Below are positions 1 through 7,133 of a stretch of DNA of 64,000 bases, piece after piece; within the stretch, counting starts at the first letter, position 1, and each line of letters opens with the position of its first letter. Both the position numbers and the translations under genes were made by a program. Source of the DNA: JBHPGW01 sp042569785 (lineage in GTDB: Bacteria; Planctomycetota; Phycisphaerae; Sedimentisphaerales; Anaerobacaceae); NCBI GenBank assembly GCA_042569785.1, contig JBHPGW010000004.1, positions 16,937 through 80,936 on the forward strand, in the 5' to 3' direction. The notes beneath the pieces are model-generated. The model searched no databases, was not told where the DNA came from, and was given only the letters and a program-made list of their open reading frames with translations.

Positions 1-62
1 CACTCACCCAGTGGTTCACCACCGCAATCGAAAAGTTCAAGTTCGCAGGCGAGAAAGGATAA
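1..62 (+). CDS. C-terminal end of an unidentified protein (partial)
   Basis: An open frame enters from the left edge and stops with TAA at positions 60-62, three bases before the next ATG. Only about 19 residues are visible, ending FAGEKG, which is too little to name a family. The tight spacing to the ABC ATPase suggests one operon. In related operons this position often holds a GntR-type repressor or another transporter part, but nothing in the fragment proves that. Confidence 0.5.
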   Translation, partial: LTQWFTTAIEKFKFAGEKG

Positions 63-65
63 TTC

Positions 66-983
66 ATGAGTGAAAGCGTGATAAAAATTGAGAATCTGGT
101 CAAGTATTATGACGGCCGATGCGTTTTGGATGGTATTGACCTCGATATCCAGCAGGGGTGTATCTATGGCCTGCTGGGCCGAAACGGAGCGGGCAAAACT
201 ACGATCATCCGTATCCTCTTAGGTCAGGAATCGCCCACAAGAGGAGATACCTATTTAATGGACACACACTCAGATGCTCTGACCGCTAACCAGCGAGGCT
301 GCATTGGCTACGTCGCCGAGGGCCATAACTTGATCCAGAACTATAAGGTTGGCAAGCTCATAGCATTGTGCAGGAGCCTGTCGAAAAAGTGGAACCAGGA
401 ATTTTTCGAGCATTTGATCGCCACCTTCCGCCTGCCAATGGATCGGCGAGTACGCCAGCTTTCGACCGGTATGCGGGCGCAGTTGAACCTGGCATTGGCA
501 ATGGCCATCGATCCCCAGCTGCTAATACTCGACGACCCAACGCTGGGCCTGGATACCGTAGTCAGACGACAGTTCCTCGAACTTGCCATCGATCTACTCC
601 AGCAGGACGGCCGAACAATACTGTTCAGCTCCCACATATTAAGCGACGTCGAACGCATCGCAGACCGTATAGGCATATTAGCAGGCGGCAAACTCGTAGT
701 AGACTGTCACCTCGAAGAACTGAAACAGCGCATCAAAAAATTAAGACTCATCTTCGAAGGGCCCGCCCCAACCGATCTCCATTTAACCGAGATAATAAGC
801 CAAAGAAACGCCGGCAGGGAAATGACCGTAACTATCGCCAATCTAAATAAGCAGAAACAGGCCGTGATAGATACTTTTAACCCCACAAGCTGCACCGAAA
901 TACCAATGAGCCTGGAAGACATATTCATAGAATGCACAAACCCGAACCCAAGACCGATTACCAATCAATTGCAGGAGCTCTAA
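66..983 (+). CDS. ABC transporter ATP-binding protein, ABC-2/YtrB-like
   Basis: This 305-residue protein is an ABC ATPase that would power the membrane protein encoded directly after it. Visible motifs in order are the Walker A loop GRNGAGKTT (about residues 38-46), a variant signature LSTGM (132-136), Walker B LLILDDP (152-158), the D-loop GLD and the switch histidine in FSSHIL (190). The Walker B catalytic glutamate is replaced by aspartate at residue 157, which is unusual and may slow hydrolysis. The C-terminal 90 residues are a variable region typical of ABC-2 exporters. It begins four bases after an upstream reading frame and ends one base before the next gene, so it is part of an operon. 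The substrate cannot be read from sequence. Confidence 0.9.
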   Translation: MSESVIKIENLVKYYDGRCVLDGIDLDIQQGCIYGLLGRNGAGKTTIIRILLGQESPTRGDTYLMDTHSDALTANQRGCIGYVAEGHNLIQNYKVGKLIALCRSLSKKWNQEFFEHLIATFRLPMDRRVRQLSTGMRAQLNLALAMAIDPQLLILDDPTLGLDTVVRRQFLELAIDLLQQDGRTILFSSHILSDVERIADRIGILAGGKLVVDCHLEELKQRIKKLRLIFEGPAPTDLHLTEIISQRNAGREMTVTIANLNKQKQAVIDTFNPTSCTEIPMSLEDIFIECTNPNPRPITNQLQEL

Positions 984-984
984 A

Positions 985-1626
985 ATGTTCACACTAATAA
1001 AAAGAGAAATAAAGGACAACATGCCACTATTTACAATAGCTTTTATTGTTTCAGCCATAGCTGTAATTACACTTGCCTCCCAGGCAGCTTATTCGGTGTC
1101 ACATCGATTGTTTGTTTTAAATAGGACAATAATTAATATTTTCACTTTTCTTATGTCCTGGTTGGCAATACCTTGTGTGATCCTGGGTTCTACGCAAATG
1201 TCCGGCGATAGGGACAAAAAAGTATCTTCATTTTTAAGTACCTTAGCCACTACCCGCAGACAAATAATGCTTGCCAGAATAATAAGCGGGCTGCTGTGGA
1301 TCATTATTCTTTTATTGCCGTTTGCGGTGACTTTCGCGATCGTACGTTATATCTGGCCCCAGGTTATTTCTATGGAGGTAAGATTTTTTATCACACTGCT
1401 TTGCATAACGGGACTGATCCATTTAGTCTGTTATTGCATAGGATTAAGAATGAGTTGGCAGCAGAACAAGGTGCTGCGGATAGTTTATACGATTGTGCCA
1501 ATACCGATCGTTCTGTCAATATTTATAATTCGAGGCCTCAACATTGAAATAGCAATAATCCTGCTGCTCTTTGCGAGCGCTATGATGGTACAAACATGGC
1601 AAAAGTTTATGTCAACTTCGCTATAA
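985..1626 (+). CDS. ABC-2-type membrane permease subunit (putative)
   Basis: A 213-residue, very hydrophobic protein with about six predicted membrane segments, the first near residues 14-36 and the last near 180-206. The loop DRDKKVSSFLSTLATTRRQI, rich in charge and preceding a long hydrophobic segment, resembles the cytoplasmic coupling region of ABC-2 permeases. It starts one base after the stop of the ABC ATPase, so the two very probably form one exporter. No family-defining catalytic motif exists for this class, so the assignment rests on context and topology. Its base composition is AT-rich relative to the ATPase gene. The transported substrate is unknown. Confidence 0.7.
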   Translation: MFTLIKREIKDNMPLFTIAFIVSAIAVITLASQAAYSVSHRLFVLNRTIINIFTFLMSWLAIPCVILGSTQMSGDRDKKVSSFLSTLATTRRQIMLARIISGLLWIIILLLPFAVTFAIVRYIWPQVISMEVRFFITLLCITGLIHLVCYCIGLRMSWQQNKVLRIVYTIVPIPIVLSIFIIRGLNIEIAIILLLFASAMMVQTWQKFMSTSL

Positions 1627-1636
1627 GGAAATTATT

Positions 1637-2356
1637 ATGAAAAATTCAAAAAATTATATGATCAATATAATAACCACCGGATTCGCTGTGCTCTTAATTA
1701 CCATGATCCTTCTATTCTGGCAGCACTGCTTCTTCGGTATAGAAGAAAACTGGTACCGAAAAGGACTCTCAGAAGAGGTAGAGCTAGCCAGAGGCCTATT
1801 ACGATTGGAGACGATAGAAGATTTCGACAATATCGAAGAGACACCCTATTTTGTCGCCTGCATATATATTTCCGAAAATCTTCAACCGCCGATCCTGAGC
1901 TTAGCCTCTTATTTTAAAAATTCCAGTTGGACATCAAACCTCAACCGCAACCGCGATGGCAACCGCAACCACAACAGTTTCTTTATTCCGTATAATTCTT
2001 TTATTGAAATAATCGACAGAAGAGGCAATGTGAACATGATCGGCGGTTTCTTTCTTTCACTGCTAACTATAATGCCGTCGATTTTATTAGCGTCATTTTT
2101 AGCATGGCGGATCAGGGTTAATGCCGCTGTTGTGGGCTTATCAAGCCGAGCTAAACTCTTCTGGACGATCGGCACTATCTGCTTCGGGCTGGTTGCTTTT
2201 ATTACTTATCGTCTTACCAGGCCTAAGATTACACAGGTTACCTGTGAAAACTGTGGAAAACTTCGCCGCCCTGACATGAATAATTGTCATCATTGCTCCA
2301 GTAAATGGCACATACCGGAACTCATACCCCCAACTTGGCGTGTTCTTGACAAATAA
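1637..2356 (+). CDS. Membrane protein with C-terminal zinc ribbon, unknown function
   Basis: This 239-residue protein has an N-terminal membrane segment (about residues 8-30), a soluble middle region of roughly 90 residues, two further membrane segments (about 135-160 and 172-193), and a short C-terminal tail holding CENC and CHHC about 12 residues apart. That four-cysteine/histidine pattern is a zinc-ribbon-type knuckle, expected in the cytoplasm if the N terminus is inside. It follows the permease by ten bases, so it is probably the third gene of the exporter operon and may be an accessory or sensing subunit. I do not recognise a named family. An alternative is an independent small envelope protein. 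Confidence 0.6.
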   Translation: MKNSKNYMINIITTGFAVLLITMILLFWQHCFFGIEENWYRKGLSEEVELARGLLRLETIEDFDNIEETPYFVACIYISENLQPPILSLASYFKNSSWTSNLNRNRDGNRNHNSFFIPYNSFIEIIDRRGNVNMIGGFFLSLLTIMPSILLASFLAWRIRVNAAVVGLSSRAKLFWTIGTICFGLVAFITYRLTRPKITQVTCENCGKLRRPDMNNCHHCSSKWHIPELIPPTWRVLDK

Positions 2357-2568
2357 AATAAAAAACACGGTCCAACATTTGCCCAATATTCCCAAAAGCC
2401 CGAAGCGCAAGCGCCGGGATAATTATTTTTTTTACTAAGATGCGAAATTTTTCCTTGTAATGCTTTCGCGTCTATGGCACAATTTGCCCAACTTGGTTTT
2501 TAACAGTTTTGTATTAGCCGATAAGCGGATAGGGCGGCGGGGCGAATTTGCTTAAACGGAGACAAAAA

Positions 2569-3285
2569 ATGGCGGACAGGATTAAATATACCCTCTTAAC
2601 TATTCTGATTTGTCTATTTACTTTAACGTTAGTCGGTTGCAACAGAGCCAATCGAACCAAAGAACCCAAAACCCCCAAAGATATCAGAGCAACCGTCGAT
2701 GACAAGCAAAAGGCTCGTCTGCTGCGTAGAGTCGACCGCAAATTTTCAAATCCCGAAGCGCATTTCCAGTTGGCCCAACTCTATCAGAAAGACGGAATGT
2801 GGGTTAAAGCCGAACGTTCGTATAGAAACGCCTATAGCTTCGATCCTGTTCATCGCAAGGCACAGGCCGGTTTGATAAAGGTGCTGATCGAGCAGGGCGA
2901 TACAGATAAAGCCACTAACTACACTGAATTATTTGTAAACCAGGCGGGCAACTCAGCCTCGGATCTGCTGGAACTTGGGTTGGCATTTCAGCAGCAGCAA
3001 CTCGACGATCTGGCAATAAGGTGTTATCAGCAGGCACTTGCATTGAATCCATCGTCAGCCAAGGTTACAAGGCAGATCGGTTACTATCATTACACAAAAG
3101 GTGACATGGTCCTGACCAAAGAATATCTGATGAGAAGTTTTCAGCTTGACCCAATGCAGTCTGAAGTTGCAGGCGTACTCGGACGACTTGGCGTTGAAGT
3201 ACAAATTCCAAGAAAAAAATCCAGAAGATCAAGAAAGCTTGACAAGATCGTAAATGAATACGACGAAAGCTTAAAAGAAAAGTAA
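2569..3285 (+). CDS. TPR-repeat lipoprotein
   Basis: A 238-residue secreted protein. The N terminus is a lipoprotein signal: a hydrophobic stretch ending in LVGC, where the cysteine would be lipidated. Three to four tetratricopeptide repeats follow, with readable helices such as AHFQLAQLYQKDGMWVKAE and IRCYQQALALNPSSAKV; the C-terminal tail is basic. TPR lipoproteins usually scaffold envelope complexes such as pilus or secretion machinery; no partner is encoded nearby. I place the start at ATG 2569 because a GGAGA ribosome site lies eight bases upstream; an upstream in-frame TTG at 2548 lacks this. A sequence GCCGATAA at 2517-2524, matching the sigma-28 minus-10 consensus, lies 45 bases before the start. 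Confidence 0.8.
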   Translation: MADRIKYTLLTILICLFTLTLVGCNRANRTKEPKTPKDIRATVDDKQKARLLRRVDRKFSNPEAHFQLAQLYQKDGMWVKAERSYRNAYSFDPVHRKAQAGLIKVLIEQGDTDKATNYTELFVNQAGNSASDLLELGLAFQQQQLDDLAIRCYQQALALNPSSAKVTRQIGYYHYTKGDMVLTKEYLMRSFQLDPMQSEVAGVLGRLGVEVQIPRKKSRRSRKLDKIVNEYDESLKEK

Positions 3286-3314
3286 TATGCATTTTAATAA
3301 TATAGTTTTTTACC

Positions 3315-3350
3315 GCCCTGTGGTGAAAGGAGTCACCTCGGGGCTTTTTT
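3315..3350 (+). terminator. Rho-independent terminator after the TPR lipoprotein gene
   Basis: The arms 3315-3326 and 3333-3344 pair over eleven of twelve positions (one wobble) around a six-base loop, followed immediately by six T. It lies 30 bases after the lipoprotein stop codon and would end that transcript. Confidence 0.85.
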
Positions 3351-3644
3351 ATTGCGCCGAGTATATTCGATAACCTGGGACATAAGAAATCAGAATAGTT
3401 GGCGACATAGTTGGCTTGAGCTAACTTCTAAAAGTATGTCACAAATTATTCGGACTGTGCTATTTGCTGCAGCTATACTATATATTGTGTATTGCCCATT
3501 TTAACCACACGTAGGTCCTCTAACAAAATTTTTGCAAAAATTTCTTTTTCTAAAAGCGTGTTTTTGGTATTAATAGCGGGTTTTTTGGGGTCTAATTGAT
3601 GTAACATCTGTTTTGTTAAGCAGTTAAATAAAGTTTTATTTTTC

Positions 3645-3673
3645 TAAAGTTTTGTGAAAGGCTGTGCCGATAT
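3645..3673 (+). promoter_or_regulatory. Sigma-28 (FliA)-like promoter upstream of flgM-like gene
   Basis: TAAAGTTT at 3645-3652 is an exact match to the FliA minus-35 consensus and GCCGATAT at 3666-3673 matches the minus-10 at seven of eight bases. The gap from TAAA to GCCG is 17 bases rather than the usual 15, which weakens the call. The gene downstream encodes an anti-sigma-28 factor, which is classically controlled by sigma-28, so the context supports it. Confidence 0.5.
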
Positions 3674-3799
3674 TAGTACTGTAAAGTTAATATCTGGTCT
3701 CGAACGGAACTGCGAGACACACAACATATAGTGGTATGCGGCACCGAGGAAAGATAAGGAAAACTTCTCTCAGAGCCATTGAAAGACAAGGTTTTAATA

Positions 3800-4081
3800 A
3801 TGTCAGATTTTGATACAAGTGATCGTTATGATGAGTCAGGCTCAACTGAGCAGTTCGATAGCCAAGGCTTGGCGGGCAACGAAGATATGTTATTAGAGCA
3901 GATACTTGAAAACGTCAACAGCACCCCTATCGGCCAAGTGCTCAAAAAGATCGCATCGCTGCCTGAGGTTCGCAAGAAAAAGGTTCTCGACGTTCGTCAG
4001 CAACTGACCGAAGGTCACTACAACCTTAATGAGAGACTCGATTTCGCTCTCGATAAAGTTCTCGAAGACCTGACCGCATAA
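3800..4081 (+). CDS. flgM: FlgM-like anti-sigma-28 factor
   Basis: This 93-residue acidic protein ends in the helical segment that binds and inhibits the flagellar sigma factor FliA: LPEVRKKKVLDVRQQL followed by GHYNLNERLDFALDKVLEDL, which matches the pattern 'EVR..KV..L...I..G.Y.....' of the FlgM family. The N-terminal 35 residues are acidic and low complexity, as expected for the disordered half of FlgM. ATG 3800 is preferred because AAGG lies at a normal distance upstream; an in-frame TTG at 3779 is possible. Usual FlgM length is 85-100 residues. No other flagellar genes are in the window. A sigma-28-like promoter upstream suggests the usual feedback control. Confidence 0.75.
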   Translation: MSDFDTSDRYDESGSTEQFDSQGLAGNEDMLLEQILENVNSTPIGQVLKKIASLPEVRKKKVLDVRQQLTEGHYNLNERLDFALDKVLEDLTA

Positions 4082-4082
4082 A

Positions 4083-4110
4083 AATAAAATCCACCGAATA
4101 AATCGGTGGA
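4083..4110 (-). terminator. Terminator of the ispE-spoVG transcript
   Basis: A perfect eight-base stem, TCCACCGA/TCGGTGGA (4090-4097 with 4103-4110), has a five-base loop. On the minus strand it is followed by a T-rich run (4083-4089), so it would end minus-strand transcription from spoVG. On the plus strand there is no T run, so it is not a good flgM terminator. Confidence 0.6.
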
Positions 4111-4404
4111 CGAACTAGAGCAATTTAATTTTTCGTGTTCGCTTTATGCCTGTTGCGGCTTCGGCTGTCGGCATCAGAAATACTCACCCTACAATAAGTA
4201 GAGTTGCGTTTTCTTCCTTGCCAGCCTTGTCCTCACGACGGCCTAAATGCGAACAGAAAATATTAAAATGCTCTAAAGTTTTGATAGGGGAGGCATGGCA
4301 GTTAGAAACCAACCATTTCAGATATTCGCTACCTGCCATTTGTAAAACAGAGCATCTTGCGCACAGGTGTTGTCTGACGTTACGGCAACAGTTATTTCAA
4401 CCGC
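4111..4404. other. Non-coding stretch between flgM and spoVG
   Basis: I see no supported gene here. A plus-strand open frame (4146-4493) runs through it into spoVG, but it lacks a ribosome site, family resemblance or a sensible composition. The stretch is probably the 3' untranslated region of the ispE-spoVG transcript, which would end at the hairpin at 4090-4110. Confidence 0.5.
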
Positions 4405-4842
4405 TTAAACTACTTCGGGGACCTCATCGTCCGGCTCGTCGAGTTCGACAGGTTTATAGCCGGGCTGTTTTGACTTTTCAAGTTCATCCGTGAAAGCTTC
4501 AACAACTTTTTCCTGAATCTTATGCCTACAGTCGGCGTTAATCGGATGAGCGATGTCGGCGTGTAGTTTCATTCTGCCTTTGATGTCGGTCTTTGCGCGG
4601 TTTTCCGGCAAGGATCCCCCACAATTATTGCAGAACTTTGCTCTGAGGTGGTTTTTACCACCACACTTTTCACAGTGGTCGCTCATTTTTCTCGAAGGCA
4701 TAGCGACGAAATAGCCGCTGGTACCTTCGATGATCTTAATGTCGCGAACCACAAACTCATTGTCCATAGTAATTGAACAAAAAGCTTTTAGCCTGTCATC
4801 CTTGTTGTCGATAAGTTTTACTCTGACTTCAGTAATTTCCAT
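4405..4842 (-). CDS. spoVG: SpoVG-family nucleic-acid-binding protein with inserted zinc ribbon
   Basis: SpoVG proteins are small regulators that bind DNA or RNA in many bacteria. The family core is plain: EVRVKLIDNKDDRLKAF, SITMDNEFVVRDIKIIEG, YFVAMPSRK at residues 5-52, and DIAHPINADCRHKIQ at 96-110. Between the AMPSRK strand and the HPI helix a CEKC-x10-CNNC zinc ribbon (Cys 57, 60, 71, 74) is inserted; typical SpoVG is 85-100 residues and lacks it, while this one has 145. The acidic C-terminal tail ends EPDDEVPEVV. It lies 22 bases downstream of ispE on the same strand. An ispE-near-spoVG arrangement is also known in Firmicutes, so the pairing is old or convergent. The insert may add a second nucleic-acid contact (inference). 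Confidence 0.9.
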   Translation of the reverse strand: MEITEVRVKLIDNKDDRLKAFCSITMDNEFVVRDIKIIEGTSGYFVAMPSRKMSDHCEKCGGKNHLRAKFCNNCGGSLPENRAKTDIKGRMKLHADIAHPINADCRHKIQEKVVEAFTDELEKSKQPGYKPVELDEPDDEVPEVV

Positions 4843-4864
4843 TTTTTAAGCCTCTCTTAATCCT

Positions 4865-5788
4865 TTACCATCTATTGTTGCTCACAATTATGCTTTTGCA
4901 ACCCACTTTTGTCTCAATCATTTTTTTGTACAACTTCGCTCTCTTCTCATCGCCCGAGTTAAGCAGAGTGAACATTGTCGAACCGCTACCGCTAAGACAC
5001 CAATCTCCAATATCTAATTTTTTTATATTCTGTTTTAGTCCTTTCAGTTGCCCATATAATTCGTAACAGCTTTCTTCCAGCATATTTGCGCACATTTTTG
5101 CAGCTAATTCAATGTTGTTTTTTTCAAGAAAGTGGTTTATTTTGCATTTCAGGCTTTGATATAAGTCGGCATTATCGTTATAACCGTCGTAAACCTTTTT
5201 TGTTGAGACGTTTATGTCAGGCATGGCAAGTATTGCGAGGAAATTAAAAAATTTTTGAATTTTTTGAATTTTTTCGCCTTTTCCGGTGCAAAGTGCCACC
5301 GGGCCGCCTAAAAAGAAGTTGACATCGCTTCCAAGCTGGGCGGCCAATGGGTAAAGTTTTTGCTCCATTGGATTGTCTGGCGACTCATCTATTGGTAAAT
5401 TCATGAATTTTGAGACGCCGATCAATGTGGCAGCGGCGTCACTGCTGGCTGAACCCAACCCTGAGCCTGCTGGGATGTTCTTTGTGAGAGTGATCTTTAG
5501 GTCAGCTTTTGTGTTGTAGGTTTTCAAGAGTAAGTCAGATGCTTTGTAAACGAGATTGTCGGGGCCATCAGGTGCCCAGTGAGGGCCTGTGCAGATGAGT
5601 TCGATACCGGTTTTTGCGCCTGGCTCTATGAGAATCTCATCATAGAAATTGATCTTTGCCATTATGGTTTCAATTTCATGGAAGCCGTCGGGGCGTTTGC
5701 CGGCTATCAGCAATGTTAAATTGATCTTTGCAGGTGCGCGAACCAGGAGTTGGTCGCCTCGTTTAACAAATTGTTCTTTATGGGTCAT
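4865..5788 (-). CDS. ispE: 4-diphosphocytidyl-2-C-methyl-D-erythritol kinase
   Basis: IspE phosphorylates CDP-methylerythritol in the MEP route to isoprenoid precursors in the cytoplasm. The protein begins with the GHMP-kinase entry strand RAPAKINLTL, carries the ATP-binding motif PAGSGLGSASSDAAA in its middle and the C-terminal GHMP loop LSGSGSTMF. From the chosen ATG at 5788 it has 307 residues, near the family norm. A longer frame reaches 5860, but the extra 24 residues come from a degenerate short repeat (5790-5845), so I exclude them. The gene is the first of an ispE-spoVG unit and is divergent from the DedA-like gene. No other MEP-pathway gene is in the window. Confidence 0.93.
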   Translation of the reverse strand: MTHKEQFVKRGDQLLVRAPAKINLTLLIAGKRPDGFHEIETIMAKINFYDEILIEPGAKTGIELICTGPHWAPDGPDNLVYKASDLLLKTYNTKADLKITLTKNIPAGSGLGSASSDAAATLIGVSKFMNLPIDESPDNPMEQKLYPLAAQLGSDVNFFLGGPVALCTGKGEKIQKIQKFFNFLAILAMPDINVSTKKVYDGYNDNADLYQSLKCKINHFLEKNNIELAAKMCANMLEESCYELYGQLKGLKQNIKKLDIGDWCLSGSGSTMFTLLNSGDEKRAKLYKKMIETKVGCKSIIVSNNRW

Positions 5789-5789
5789 T

Positions 5790-5845
5790 TTAATTACCCG
5801 TCGCTTACGCTCTGGGCTCTGTGTTCTGTGTTCTAATTTACGCAT
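5790..5845. repeat. Short-period degenerate repeat between ispE and the DedA-like gene
   Basis: The bases here repeat a CTCTG/TGTTCTG motif with a period of about seven to eight. The same style of low-complexity tandem sequence, with other units, occurs at 22240-22275, 51850-51880 and 63262-63285, each touching a gene start. Confidence 0.5.
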
Positions 5846-5908
5846 TGACATTATATCCAATTGCGTTTATTTTTAGTAGATAAATTTTGGCGGTATCCGG
5901 GAGTAAAA

Positions 5909-6547
5909 ATGACAAACGAGAACTCTGTAAGCTCTGAAGTAGCGTGGTGGCAGTGGCATCGGCGGCTGTATGACTGGGTAATTCACTTTGCACATACCAA
6001 GCACGGTGTGACTGCTTTGTTTATATTGAGTTTTGCGGAGTCGAGTTTTTTTCCTGTTCCGCCTGACGTTTTGCTTGGGCCTTTGGCGCTTGGTGCCCCT
6101 AAGAAATGGTTTAAGTTCGCATTGGCCTGCTCGATCGCTTCTGTGCTTGGCGGAATTGTCGGCTATTGTATTGGTATGTTTCTGTGGTCGATGATAGGTG
6201 AGTGGGTAATAGCCCATTTGAGCTGGGCGGGGCTCACGGAAGTAAACTTTGCTAAATTTCAATCCTGGTATGACAAGTATGATTTTAATATAGTTTTTCT
6301 TTGTGGGTTTACGCCTTTGCCTTATAAAGTTTGTACTATCTCGGCAGGGGTTGCGAAGATAAGTTTTCCGTTATTTTTGATCGCATCGACGGTGAGTCGA
6401 TCGGCGAGATTTTTTATCGTAGCTGGTCTTATGGGCTGGAAGGGTGAGAGTATAAGGCCCTTTGTGGAAAAATATTTCAACTGGCTTTCGCTTGCTTTTG
6501 GGGTTTTGTTGATTGGTGGTTTTGCTGTTATAAAATTGATCCATTAG
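5909..6547 (+). CDS. DedA/VTT-family membrane protein (YqaA-like)
   Basis: This 212-residue inner-membrane protein belongs to the SNARE-associated/VTT (DedA) superfamily of probable lipid scramblases or flippases. The first conserved block FAESSFFPVPPDVLLGPLAL (about residues 40-60) and the glycine-rich GGIVGYCIGMF segment behind it are diagnostic; a re-entrant GFTPLPYKVCTISAGVAKI block follows, then SRSARFFIVAGLMGWKG. Four to five membrane segments are visible. I start at ATG 5909 because CGGGAG lies six bases upstream; the 16-residue upstream extension to 5861 looks non-coding. It is divergent from ispE and 19 bases ahead of the AMMECR1-like gene, with which it may be co-transcribed. Its lipid substrate is unknown. 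Confidence 0.85.
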   Translation: MTNENSVSSEVAWWQWHRRLYDWVIHFAHTKHGVTALFILSFAESSFFPVPPDVLLGPLALGAPKKWFKFALACSIASVLGGIVGYCIGMFLWSMIGEWVIAHLSWAGLTEVNFAKFQSWYDKYDFNIVFLCGFTPLPYKVCTISAGVAKISFPLFLIASTVSRSARFFIVAGLMGWKGESIRPFVEKYFNWLSLAFGVLLIGGFAVIKLIH

Positions 6548-6566
6548 TTTTGAACGGTAATTATTT

Positions 6567-7127
6567 ATGAATGATGCACAGAAACGTACATTGCTTAAGC
6601 TGGCTGGGGAGATAGTCACGGCTCTTGTTACCGGCGGGCCAGTGCCTGAGGCTGATTCCGATGAGCCGGACCTTAACGCTCATTGCGGTTGTTTTGTGAC
6701 TATCAAGAATAAGGGCAGACTGCGTGGTTGTATCGGGCAGTTTGTTTCTGACAGGCCTTTGGTCGAACTAGTCGGTGAAATGGCTAAATCTTCGACTACC
6801 GGTGATCCTCGTTTCTTTAACGATATGATAACCGCCAGCGAGCTGGGTGACCTGGATATCGAGATATCGGTACTGTCACCGCTAAATCATACTAACGATC
6901 CATTGAGCCTTCGGTTGGGGGTCGATGGGATCTATATAAAAAAAGGCAGAGCGTCTGGTTGTTTTCTGCCTCAGGTGGCGACCGAGACCGGCTGGAGCAA
7001 GGAGGAGTTTCTCTCGTATTGCTGCGAACACAAAGCAGGGCTATCGCCTGATGCCTGGCGGGATAAGAAAACAGAAGCCTATCTGTTTACCGCGGAAGTT
7101 TTTGGTGCGGAATTAAGTTCACTGTAA
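6567..7127 (+). CDS. AMMECR1-domain protein
   Basis: A 186-residue cytoplasmic protein of the AMMECR1 family, also called AmmeMemoRadiSam system protein A. The family hallmark LRGCIGQF (about residues 51-58) is exact, and other conserved pieces are present: HCGCFVTIKNKGRL, AKSSTTGDPRF and ASGCFLPQVATETGW near the middle and end. Members are often encoded with Memo-like and radical SAM partners; neither is next to it here. Its biochemical role is not established, though tRNA or cofactor modification has been suggested for the system. It lies 19 bases after the DedA-like gene and six bases before the HExxH lipoprotein gene, which suggests one transcript. Confidence 0.9.
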   Translation: MNDAQKRTLLKLAGEIVTALVTGGPVPEADSDEPDLNAHCGCFVTIKNKGRLRGCIGQFVSDRPLVELVGEMAKSSTTGDPRFFNDMITASELGDLDIEISVLSPLNHTNDPLSLRLGVDGIYIKKGRASGCFLPQVATETGWSKEEFLSYCCEHKAGLSPDAWRDKKTEAYLFTAEVFGAELSSL

Positions 7128-7133
7128 ATTTTA

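Larger units (their letters stand above)
3286..3799. other. 514-bp intergenic region with promoter-like leader
   Basis: Beyond the terminator this stretch is AT-rich and shows no credible reading frame. It holds a sigma-28-like promoter (3645-3673) and, downstream of it, a six-base perfect hairpin GTCTCG/CGAGAC (3697-3702 with 3713-3718, ten-base loop) in what would be the untranslated leader of the flgM-like gene. I recognise no known riboswitch in it. Confidence 0.5.

Noticed and set aside
2470..2490. Possible sigma-54 promoter TGGCACAATTTGCCC
   Set aside because: The GG to GC spacing is eight bases rather than the required ten, so it does not fit.
2548..2568. TTG start of the TPR lipoprotein gene
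   Set aside because: The GGAGA site fits ATG 2569 and the lipoprotein signal begins cleanly there.
4146..4493. Plus-strand open frame of 115 codons between flgM and spoVG
   Set aside because: It runs antisense into spoVG, has no ribosome site or recognisable domain, and a composition like out-of-frame translation.
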